Shown here: positions 1 to 5,747 of the stretch, in pieces
Layout: every line of letters starts with the position of its first letter
Numbering within the stretch: the first letter of the stretch is position 1
From: Chloroflexota bacterium
GTDB lineage: Bacteria; Chloroflexota; Anaerolineae; J102
Direction: 5' to 3'
DNA: 5,783 bases
Assembly (NCBI GenBank): GCA_003353825.1
Contig: PIVW01000380.1
Location: 1 to 5,783, forward strand
Made by a program: the position numbers and the translations under genes
Notes under the pieces: model-generated
What the model was told of the DNA's origin: nothing
Database searches by the model: none
Seen by the model: only the letters and a program-made list of their open reading frames with translations

Positions 1-98
1 TTGTTGCGCTCCTGCTATTTTGTGAGAGGACTAAGAGCGCAAGATTCTAGCAGTATCCAAGGCTTATGTCTACATATTGCTACGATATACATGCTCTT

Positions 99-422
99 TT
101 ATGACCGTGCTGAGTATAGATAGGGCAGGTAGAATACCAGCGTGCGCCGCGCATAACGCTCAGCAGCGTCCCGATCCGCAGAGATAGATGTCAGGGGCCC
201 CAGCACCAAGTGCACCTCTGACGGATCCCGGCCAGCCTCTTTAGCTCCGGCCTCGATGTTCTCCCACATATAGCGGCTGTAACTCTCACTCCAGGAACTG
301 CCTGCCTTCACCTCATCTGCAACTGCTTGCCGAACAGCTTCACCGGCGCGGGTTTTCAGAGCCCGATATTGCGGCGGTGTTGCATGGCAATTGGATCGGC
401 TTTCTGCACAGAGCCTGGTCAT
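99..422 (-). pseudogene. Remnant of an LLM-class (luciferase-like, possibly F420-dependent) oxidoreductase
   Basis: The reading frame encodes only 107 residues. From about residue 34 (ADEVKAGSSW) through the ENIEAGAKEAGRDPSEV segment to ARRTLVFYLPYL near residue 101, it reads like the C-terminal half of luciferase-like flavin or F420-dependent oxidoreductases, which are normally about 320-350 residues. The N-terminal half of the TIM barrel is absent: the frame is closed upstream by a TAG only 15 bp before the ATG. The first 30 or so residues do not look like the family. After YLPYL the protein ends within five residues, where the family would continue for roughly 80-100 more. The same frame stays open for 27 codons past the stop but shows no family resemblance. 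The ATG lies 31 bp beyond the RACo-like gene, so it could be co-transcribed. I infer a decayed fragment left by deletion or rearrangement. A short functional protein is possible but unlikely. Confidence 0.6.
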
Positions 423-453
423 AGGCTCATTTAGCTATCGTTTTATCAACGCC

Positions 454-2031
454 CTACAAATCACCATTGGCCGACAGGCCCAACGACGTCACATAGCGCA
501 TGTTGAAATCAGGATCCATATCGAGGTCTATTTGCTCTGCTTTGGCTGCGATCTCCTCACCCAGCGCAAAGCCCTCACCGGAGAGGAACATGGCAGCACC
601 CAATCCTGCGCCATTGGCAATAGTCTCTACTACTTCTCGCCGAACCGGTGGGATCATGCCCAGATCGATCACGGCGTCGACGTCCACCGAACCACCAAAG
701 GACCCTGTCAGAATCACCTGCTCAAGATCCTGGGGTTGAAGATCAACTTCTTCGATCAAGATGTCTATTGCAGCGCGGATAGCCCCTTTGGCCTTTTGCA
801 GTTCCCTTATGTCAAATTGATCCAGACTCAAACCATCGTCGGTCATGCGCATGCCCCGGACGCCATGCCTGTCTGTTTCAAAACGGTCGAAGAAAAGAGG
901 AGGTTGGTCGGAAAAACGACCGCTGGGATCGATCACGTCCACTGCGCGTAGCTCATGTATCATACTGAGCAAACCCGATCCTGTGAGCCCAACCGGTGCT
1001 TCATCTGCAATGGTGTCGAAACTGAGATCCCCACCATTGACATGCACGCCTGTGATCGCACCATCTACGGCTCGCGTGCCACAAGAGATATTGACTCCTT
1101 CAAAAGCAGGCCCCGCTGCCGTCGAGGCGGTGACAATGCGCTTGCCATCGGTCACCATGACCTCGCCATTGGTGCCCAAGTCGATAGCGGCCATCGCACC
1201 CTGGGGTTTGTTAAAGCCGAAATATGCCAAACAGGCCAGAGCATCAGATCCTACGAATCCACCGATCATCGGCGGCAACATGATCTGAGCGTTCTCCGGG
1301 AAAATTCCACCTGTCAGATAGGCGGCATCATGGATCGAGGCCAAACTGCTCGGTTGGAAGGGAATCAGTGCCAGAGTATCCACCGGTAATTTGGCAACAA
1401 GATGATGCATGGCCACATTACAGACGATGGTCACACGTTCGATACGATCGCGGACGCGCCGTGAGAGCTTGAGGGAATCAACAGCCTGATTGATCGAAGC
1501 CAGCGCCAGTTTGTGCAAGCGCTCGGCATCATCAGCACTCTCTAGAGCTGCGGCTAAACGTGAGATCACATCAGCACCATAGACGGTCTGCTGGTTAAGC
1601 CCGGCGCCTCCAGCGCAGACCTCGCCATCATCCATCATCGTTAGAAACGCGGCCACGGTAGTCGAGCCAAAATCAATAGCCAGCCCCAAAGGGGTATCAG
1701 TGCGCTTATACCGATTGCTGCTGCGGAATATCTTGTTAGAGTAGACAACGATGGGCGCCAACGTCACCTGCACATCACCTGTGACACACGCCCGGCAAGC
1801 CAGTCGATTGCCCACGGCGATTTCGCCTGATGTTAGATTCTTGAATTCGATCTCATCAGGGGGAGCCAGTCCCTCTTCCGCCAGGATCTTACATTTGCCA
1901 CAGGTCCCTCGTCCGGCACACGGCTGTTCGAGCGGCAGCTCTGTTGCCGTAATTATATCGCCGATCAGATCGCCAACATTGGCTTCGACAGTACGGGTTT
2001 TTTCACCGTAGATGACTTCGACTCTGGGCAT
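454..2031 (-). CDS. RACo-like reductive activator of corrinoid proteins (2Fe-2S ferredoxin + ASKHA/DUF4445)
   Basis: This 525-residue protein starts with a plant-type 2Fe-2S ferredoxin domain (about residues 1-93). Its ligands are Cys38, Cys44 and Cys47 in CAGRGTCGKC, plus Cys79 in RLACRAC, with an extra Cys82. The linker to about residue 113 is followed by an acetate-kinase/Hsp70/actin-fold ATPase body. Visible phosphate-loop motifs are AIDFGSTT (118-125) and AIDLGTNGE (282-290), with VGSDALA (260-266), STAAGPAFEG and GSFGG (443-447) also typical of DUF4445 proteins. Characterised relatives (RACo) use ATP hydrolysis to drive electron transfer from the ferredoxin domain to inactive Co(II) corrinoid proteins in the cytoplasm. 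The length is at the shorter end of the family, but all domains are present. The ATG is preceded only by a weak GAGAG about 8 nt upstream, and an 18-bp repeat sits 14 nt before it. The 313-bp gap from the methyltransferase gene may mean a separate promoter. The exact corrinoid partner is unknown. Confidence 0.9.
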   Translation of the reverse strand: MPRVEVIYGEKTRTVEANVGDLIGDIITATELPLEQPCAGRGTCGKCKILAEEGLAPPDEIEFKNLTSGEIAVGNRLACRACVTGDVQVTLAPIVVYSNKIFRSSNRYKRTDTPLGLAIDFGSTTVAAFLTMMDDGEVCAGGAGLNQQTVYGADVISRLAAALESADDAERLHKLALASINQAVDSLKLSRRVRDRIERVTIVCNVAMHHLVAKLPVDTLALIPFQPSSLASIHDAAYLTGGIFPENAQIMLPPMIGGFVGSDALACLAYFGFNKPQGAMAAIDLGTNGEVMVTDGKRIVTASTAAGPAFEGVNISCGTRAVDGAITGVHVNGGDLSFDTIADEAPVGLTGSGLLSMIHELRAVDVIDPSGRFSDQPPLFFDRFETDRHGVRGMRMTDDGLSLDQFDIRELQKAKGAIRAAIDILIEEVDLQPQDLEQVILTGSFGGSVDVDAVIDLGMIPPVRREVVETIANGAGLGAAMFLSGEGFALGEEIAAKAEQIDLDMDPDFNMRYVTSLGLSANGDL

Positions 2032-2045
2032 TGGGGGCTCTCGAT

Positions 2046-2063
2046 GTGGTGCGTGGTGCGTGT
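2046..2063. repeat. 18-bp heptamer-based repeat, copy 1 (upstream of RACo-like gene)
   Basis: On the plus strand this reads GTGGTGCGTGGTGCGTGT: about 2.4 units of the 7-mer GTGGTGC followed by T. The identical 18 bases recur at 4696-4713. On the coding strand it reads ACACGCACCACGCACCAC and ends 14 nt before the ATG at 2031, immediately 5' of the presumed ribosome-binding region. It may be a genome-wide intergenic repeat rather than a specific operator, since the window alone shows only two copies. Confidence 0.75.
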
Positions 2064-2132
2064 GATCTTGTCGTTACCTGCAAATGTACTATCACCCATG
2101 CTCATGCGCTACGAGATATCTACACAAGAAAC

Positions 2133-2245
2133 ATCACCCACCCTGGATCATACTCAAGTCAGTCGACATTGCAGGAGAGAAAGGAGACCAGAGTAAGAAT
2201 TAAAAGGTAAAGAAGGAGGCGGTGATGTGATCCAGGGTGGGTGAT
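2133..2245. repeat. 113-bp element with perfect 18-bp terminal inverted repeats
   Basis: The arm ATCACCCACCCTGGATCA (2133-2150) is the exact reverse complement of TGATCCAGGGTGGGTGAT (2228-2245), with 77 nt between them. A second small pairing, TACTC (2151-2155) with GAGTA (2191-2195), could extend the stem. The centre is strikingly purine-rich on the plus strand from about 2171 to 2222. I see no target-site duplication at the outer edges and no open reading frame, so a MITE-like insertion, a REP-type element or a long RNA hairpin between two minus-strand genes are all possible. A T-tract does not follow the arm on either strand, which argues against an intrinsic terminator. Confidence 0.75.
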
Positions 2246-2344
2246 TCAGGATGTTAATTAAGTTTGAGGCTGAGAATTCAAATACACACGGTACTCCACC
2301 GTCTATTCTGGGCGCAATTTCGCATGTTATTCTGTTCTGAGCCC

Positions 2345-3211
2345 TTAGGCCGCGGCCTGGCGTTTGCGATAGGCAGTGATCCAGTTCATGCCATAGTCAT
2401 CTCGGCCCATAGAAAGATCGGCTGCAAGCACGGCTGTGCTGATCTCAGACACCAAAGGATTGGTGATGGGACAGGTCATACCGGCATGGATGGCCATCGC
2501 AATAAAGGTTGAATTGATATATTTACGATCTGGCATGCCAAAAGAGATATTGCTTGCACCCATAGTGATGTTGACACCAAACTCTGCCACGATGAGTCCG
2601 ATAGCATTTAGGGCCAGAAGGCCGGCGCTGCTATCAGCCCCCATGGTCAGAGCCAGAGGATCGATGACGATATCTTTGGGCTCGATACCCAATTGACCTG
2701 CCCGCTCGACGATCTTGGCGGCTACAGCCAGGCGTGCTTCAGCGGTCTCGGGTATGCCATCATCATCCATGCAAAGGCCGATCACAGCAGCACCATGCTC
2801 TTGAACCAGTGGCAACACTGCCGAGAGTGACCTTTCCTCACCATTGACGGAATTGACGAGAGCCTTACCGTCGTACTGCGCCAAAGCAGCAGCCAAGGCT
2901 CTGGGATCTGCAGTATCGATACAAAGAGGCACGTCGGTCACTTCCATGACCGTTTGCATTACTTGCCGCAGGAGTACGATCTCATCGGCGCCGGGAACAC
3001 CGGCATTGACATCAAGTACCTTAGCGCCGGCCTCGACCTGCATAAGAGCATCCTGGCGCACGACATCAAAATCACCTTCTCGTAGCGCATTCAGTACTTT
3101 CTTGCGCCCGGTAGGATTGATACGTTCGCCAATGATGGCTGTGGGGAGATCGCGATGGATTTCAACAGATTTCGTTTTGGAACTGACAACGGTTTTGAGG
3201 TTTTCTGCCAT
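2345..3211 (-). CDS. Methyltetrahydrofolate:corrinoid protein methyltransferase (MeTr, pterin-binding domain)
   Basis: The 288-residue protein fits a single pterin-binding TIM barrel, the usual size for AcsE/MtgA-type enzymes that exchange a methyl group between tetrahydrofolate and a corrinoid protein. Motifs in order are IGERINPTGRKK (27-38), DVNAG (67-71), CIDTADP (97-103), NSVNGE (120-125), VIDPLALTMG (182-191) and MGASNISFGMP (217-227). In this family the Asn of the last motif (Asn221) binds the pterin and assists methyl transfer. The IGERINPTG start, not the ILNVTPDSF seen in FolP, separates it from dihydropteroate synthase. A Shine-Dalgarno AAGG lies 9 nt before the ATG. It follows the E2 gene by 55 bp in the same direction, so an operon is likely. 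With the RACo-like activator downstream, the probable job is moving a methyl group from a demethylated substrate into the folate pool. The direction of transfer and the corrinoid partner cannot be read from the sequence. Confidence 0.9.
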   Translation of the reverse strand: MAENLKTVVSSKTKSVEIHRDLPTAIIGERINPTGRKKVLNALREGDFDVVRQDALMQVEAGAKVLDVNAGVPGADEIVLLRQVMQTVMEVTDVPLCIDTADPRALAAALAQYDGKALVNSVNGEERSLSAVLPLVQEHGAAVIGLCMDDDGIPETAEARLAVAAKIVERAGQLGIEPKDIVIDPLALTMGADSSAGLLALNAIGLIVAEFGVNITMGASNISFGMPDRKYINSTFIAMAIHAGMTCPITNPLVSEISTAVLAADLSMGRDDYGMNWITAYRKRQAAA

Positions 3212-3266
3212 GGTATTCTGCCTTAAAAGTTAGCGATGGTTGAACCTTGTTTTCTGGGAGTATGGA

Positions 3267-4673
3267 TCAGTTTGCGAGCAATAAATAGGGTTCTTCGATC
3301 ATCTGTTTGATAGCTTGCAGGAAGCGAGCGGCCGGTGCACCATCGACCAATCGGTGATCGAATACCAGGCTGAGAGTCCACATCTGACGGACAACGATCT
3401 CGCCCTCGACGACGACAGGTTTCGGCGCGATACGGCCGACGCCAAGTATAGCAGCTTCGGGCAGATTTATCACAGGTGTGAAAGCGTCGACATCATACAT
3501 GCCGAGGTTGGTAATGGTAAAGGTACCACCGCTGAGATCATCTGGCAATGCCCGGCCAATTCTGGCTTTTTCGACCAGTTCTCTGAACTCCGCCCCGAAA
3601 GCGTGCAACCCTTTCTGATCGGCGTCTCGAATCACCGGAACCATTAACCCCCGCTCGGTGTCCACAGCCATACCCAAATTGATATGCGCGAGATGTTCTA
3701 CAGCGTCTGCAGCCAGGCGAGCGTTCATGTGGGGATGTTCGCGCAGAGCTTTGGCGACGACCAAGGCTAGCAGATCGTTGTAGCCGGGTGCAAAGCCCCA
3801 ACTGTCACCTACAGCGGTCTTGAGACGAGCACGTACATCTACGAACTCGGTAGCATCCACTTCCATTACTATAGTGACGCGGGCGGTGGTGTGCACGCTG
3901 GCGCCCATACGATCGGCAATGATTCCACGAATGCCTTTGAGCGGCAGGCGTTCGCTGACTTCAGCATCGGGGAGTTGCAGGGGAGGTTGGGCTACGGCTG
4001 CGGGCGCTGCTGCTGCAGGGGCGGGGACAGTTTCGACTGCCAGAGCTAGTTCCACGTCTCGTCTAACAATGCGTCCCCCGGGCCCGGAACCGGCGATATC
4101 ATATACATTGATCCCGGCTTCCTCTGCCATCTTTCGAGCGACAGGTGACGCAGAAGGTCTGGCCTCTAGATACGCCAGCACATCCCGCTCCACTATCCTG
4201 CCGTTTGGGCCAGTTGGCATCAATGCATTCAAGTCAATCCCTTTATTCTCGGCCAACTTCCGAGCACGAGGCGAGATAAACAGACGCTCACTGGATTCTA
4301 TTTGCGTTGTCGGTAGAACAGCAACAGCGATATCCATTTCAACTTCAACAGAGTCCGCCACAGCTTCTGCTACGATTTCTTCGGCAGCAGTAGTTGTCGG
4401 TGATGCCGACGCTTGATGGCTATCCCACGAGTCCTCAACTGTACCGATAACAGCGACAACTTCCAAGACAGGTAGCACATCTCCTGCCACAAAAGGACCA
4501 TGATGAAGAATGCCGTCGGCGGTCGCTTCGACATTGAACACGGCCTTATCGGTCTCGATCTCCAATAATTCCTGACCCAATTTCACTTCGGCGCCATTGG
4601 CCACCGTCCATTCGATTAGCGTGACTTCTTCGACGGTGTTACCTAATTTGGGGATAAAGAGTGCTTCTGCCAT
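3267..4673 (-). CDS. Dihydrolipoamide acyltransferase, E2 of a 2-oxo acid (or acetoin) dehydrogenase complex
   Basis: With the start chosen at 4673 the protein has 468 residues. An N-terminal lipoyl domain (about 1-78) carries the lipoylated Lys43 in EIETDKAVF. A Thr/Ala/Glu/Val-rich linker follows. There are then two peripheral-subunit-binding domains, at about 132-170 (SPRARKLAENKGID...GRIVERDV) and 175-211 (ASPVARKMAEEAGI...GRIVRRDV). An Ala/Pro linker (214-235) leads to the CoA-dependent acyltransferase domain (about 243-468), with the catalytic DHRLVDG motif giving His440 and Asp444. E2 forms the core of complexes that pass acyl groups from E1 to CoA. Here the substrate class (pyruvate, branched-chain or acetoin) cannot be fixed without the E1 genes, which are not in the window. 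An in-frame ATG at 4751 would add 26 residues, but it has no ribosome-binding site, and part of the extension is encoded by an intergenic repeat. The ATG at 4673 begins the lipoyl domain cleanly. Confidence 0.92.
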   Translation of the reverse strand: MAEALFIPKLGNTVEEVTLIEWTVANGAEVKLGQELLEIETDKAVFNVEATADGILHHGPFVAGDVLPVLEVVAVIGTVEDSWDSHQASASPTTTAAEEIVAEAVADSVEVEMDIAVAVLPTTQIESSERLFISPRARKLAENKGIDLNALMPTGPNGRIVERDVLAYLEARPSASPVARKMAEEAGINVYDIAGSGPGGRIVRRDVELALAVETVPAPAAAAPAAVAQPPLQLPDAEVSERLPLKGIRGIIADRMGASVHTTARVTIVMEVDATEFVDVRARLKTAVGDSWGFAPGYNDLLALVVAKALREHPHMNARLAADAVEHLAHINLGMAVDTERGLMVPVIRDADQKGLHAFGAEFRELVEKARIGRALPDDLSGGTFTITNLGMYDVDAFTPVINLPEAAILGVGRIAPKPVVVEGEIVVRQMWTLSLVFDHRLVDGAPAARFLQAIKQMIEEPYLLLAN

Positions 4674-4690
4674 GGGTTGATTAACCTCTT
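4674..4690 (-). promoter_or_regulatory. Ribosome-binding site deciding the E2 start at 4673
   Basis: AAGAGG (complement of 4685-4690) lies 11 nt before the ATG that begins MAEALFIPKLG, the normal first strand of a lipoyl domain. The upstream in-frame ATG at 4751 has no purine-rich site before it. The spacing is slightly long, so the site is modest, but it favours the shorter protein. Confidence 0.5.
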
Positions 4691-4695
4691 GAGTC

Positions 4696-4713
4696 GTGGT
4701 GCGTGGTGCGTGT
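4696..4713. repeat. 18-bp heptamer-based repeat, copy 2 (upstream of E2 gene)
   Basis: This is an exact copy of the sequence at 2046-2063 (GTGGTGCGTGGTGCGTGT). It ends 22 nt before the E2 ATG at 4673, on its 5' side, and would be translated as part of an unlikely N-terminal extension if the ATG at 4751 were used. Its position just ahead of a start codon mirrors copy 1. Confidence 0.75.
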
Positions 4714-4784
4714 TCGAATCGTGCCTCGTCGTTTTTCTGTTCGACCGACATTCAAGGATGGGCATGTCAACTGCGCAAGCTCTA

Positions 4785-4835
4785 TACTTGTCTACTTATT
4801 ACTTGTCTACTTCTCTACTTGCCACTTGCTAACTT
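4785..4835. repeat. Degenerate tandem repeat of a TACTTGTC-type unit
   Basis: ACTTGTCTACTT occurs at 4786-4797 and again at 4801-4812, a 15-nt offset. It is followed by the related pieces CTCTACTTGCCACTTGCTAACTTA. The stretch lies directly after the DeoR stop codon, in the spacer before the E2 gene. No terminator-like hairpin or coding signal is visible. It looks like low-complexity intergenic filler of a kind that can be dispersed in a genome. Confidence 0.65.
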
Positions 4836-4841
4836 ACGGAC

Positions 4842-5621
4842 TCAAACCAACACCACATCTACCCCCAATGCCTGGACTTGTTCTACCAAACCAGAGGGCG
4901 CATGAGCGTCAGTGATGATGCAATCGATATCAGTGAGGTCGGCAAAGGAAGCTAAGCCGACGCGATTCCATTTAGTAGCGTCGACGACGGCGACTACCTG
5001 GCGGCACATAGCTACCATCGGCCGCTTGACGTTAACTACATCGGCGCTAATGTCGGTCAAACCTTCAAGGATGGCCAGACCGTGTGCACCGAAAAACCCT
5101 TTCTGGATGTGAAATCGTTCGAGATTGGCCAGACCATCTGTGCCAATAAGTGAGGCAGTATCGCGCTGTATGGTACCACCGGGCATGACCACTGTAACGC
5201 CCGGTGCATCCAACAGTGCTTGGGCCACAGCGATGCTGGTGGTAATCACAGTAACCTGATGATGTCCTTTCAGATAGCGGGCAATGGCCAAAGCCGTGCT
5301 ACTGCTGTCCAGATAAATCGCATCGCCCTGTTCCACCAGGGCCGCGCTGGCCTGCCCAATCTGTCCTTTCTCTGAGATCTGTAGCCGCTCACGATTCGCC
5401 AATGCCATATCTTGCAATGCTTCTGAAGCAGGCACCGCCCCACCATGCGTGCGCACGATCAGACCCTTTTCAGTTAACGCGTGCAGATCCGCTCTTACGG
5501 TGACCTCAGATACGTTAAACGTCTGGCTCAAATCGGATACCGAAACCCGCCCATGATCTTGCACCCGACGCAGTATCTCGTGACGGCGTTCTTCCATATA
5601 GAGATCACGGGTGGTTCTCAC
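4842..5621 (-). CDS. DeoR-family transcriptional repressor
   Basis: The start chosen at the GTG at 5621 gives 259 residues, the usual family length. An N-terminal winged helix-turn-helix (about 9-62) begins [20 protein letters not shown], carries the recognition segment [17 protein letters not shown] and closes with THGGA. The C-terminal DeoR sensor domain (about 80-240) shows DSSST (105-109), VITTS (125-129), PGGT (147-150), FGAHGL and [12 protein letters not shown], the pattern that binds phosphorylated sugars or related effectors in characterised relatives. AGGA is placed 7 nt before the GTG. An ATG at 5666 (274 residues) lacks such a site, and an ATG at 5597 (251 residues) would begin right at the helix-turn-helix. 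The gene lies 168 bp upstream of the E2 gene in the same direction and may control it or itself. The effector is unknown, and a phosphosugar signal would be unexpected for a methyl-transfer cluster. Confidence 0.9.
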   Translation of the reverse strand: MRTTRDLYMEERRHEILRRVQDHGRVSVSDLSQTFNVSEVTVRADLHALTEKGLIVRTHGGAVPASEALQDMALANRERLQISEKGQIGQASAALVEQGDAIYLDSSSTALAIARYLKGHHQVTVITTSIAVAQALLDAPGVTVVMPGGTIQRDTASLIGTDGLANLERFHIQKGFFGAHGLAILEGLTDISADVVNVKRPMVAMCRQVVAVVDATKWNRVGLASFADLTDIDCIITDAHAPSGLVEQVQALGVDVVLV

Positions 5622-5632
5622 GGCATATTCCT
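5622..5632 (-). promoter_or_regulatory. Ribosome-binding site supporting a GTG start for the DeoR gene
   Basis: The complement of 5629-5632 reads AGGA and is separated by 7 nt from the GTG at 5619-5621. This is better placed than anything before the alternative ATG codons at 5666 or 5597, so GTG is preferred. The call rests on spacing alone. Confidence 0.45.
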
Positions 5633-5687
5633 GATTTAGGCGTGGTTCAGAATCAGTGTCCCACATCTTTACAAATTGATGTTCTGA

Positions 5688-5747
5688 TGACTAAAGACTG
5701 AAGATGAATGAAGGACGATAAGTAGAAGAATCTTTGATCTTTAGTCA
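5688..5747. repeat. Imperfect inverted repeat upstream of the DeoR gene
   Basis: TGACTAAAGACTGAAGAT (5688-5705) pairs with ATCTTTGATCTTTAGTCA (5730-5747) at 15 of 18 positions: 10 continuous pairs, a 3-nt mismatch, then 5 pairs, with a 24-nt centre. The right arm is followed by a partly repeated TTGATCTTT (5749-5757). It lies 66 bp before the preferred DeoR start. It could be an operator or autoregulatory site, part of a terminator for a gene beyond the window, or an intergenic repeat. Confidence 0.55.

Larger units (their letters stand above)
2032..2344. other. 313-bp intergenic region between methyltransferase and RACo-like gene
   Basis: No gene is supported here. From right to left it contains a spacer with a weak 5-bp hairpin (2288-2302, no following T-run), a 113-bp element bounded by perfect 18-bp inverted repeats (2133-2245), about 70 bp of unassigned sequence, and an 18-bp heptamer repeat (2046-2063) just before the RACo-like start. 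Reading the minus strand I see no cobalamin riboswitch B12-box-like sequence, although that would have been a sensible expectation in a corrinoid gene neighbourhood. I found no convincing sigma-70-type promoter pair, though the length leaves room for one. Confidence 0.7.

Noticed and set aside
1..98. Short inverted repeats TTGCGCTC (4-11)/GAGCGCAA (35-42) and CTGCTA (12-17)/TAGCAG (48-53) at the left edge
   Set aside because: The two pairs are not nested in an order that forms one hairpin, and 6-8 bp matches can occur by chance. The stretch is otherwise non-coding sequence with nothing recognised.
391..951. 186-codon plus-strand open frame opposite the RACo-like gene
   Set aside because: It lies antisense to a clear RACo-like coding region, has no recognisable domain, and its composition fits the complement of a real gene.
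2288..2302. Hairpin ACGGT/ACCGT as terminator for the methyltransferase gene
   Set aside because: The stem is only 5 bp and is not followed by a T-run on the minus strand.
2347..2358. 12-bp palindrome AGGCCGCGGCCT at the end of the methyltransferase gene
   Set aside because: It overlaps the last codons (Ala-rich C-terminus) and part of the stop codon, and has no T-tract after it, so coding composition explains it.
3820..4416. 198-codon plus-strand open frame opposite the E2 gene
   Set aside because: The product is a Ser/Ala/Arg/Thr-rich low-complexity shadow of the E2 subunit-binding and linker region, which is well supported on the minus strand.
4674..4751. 26-residue N-terminal extension of the E2 protein from the ATG at 4751
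   Set aside because: It has no ribosome-binding site, includes an intergenic repeat, and adds nothing like a signal or domain. The lipoyl domain begins normally at the ATG at 4673.
4742..4770. Possible promoter for the E2 gene: minus-strand TTGACA at 4765-4770
   Set aside because: The -35-like hexamer is perfect, but no acceptable -10 sequence lies 15-19 nt downstream, so it cannot be called as a promoter.
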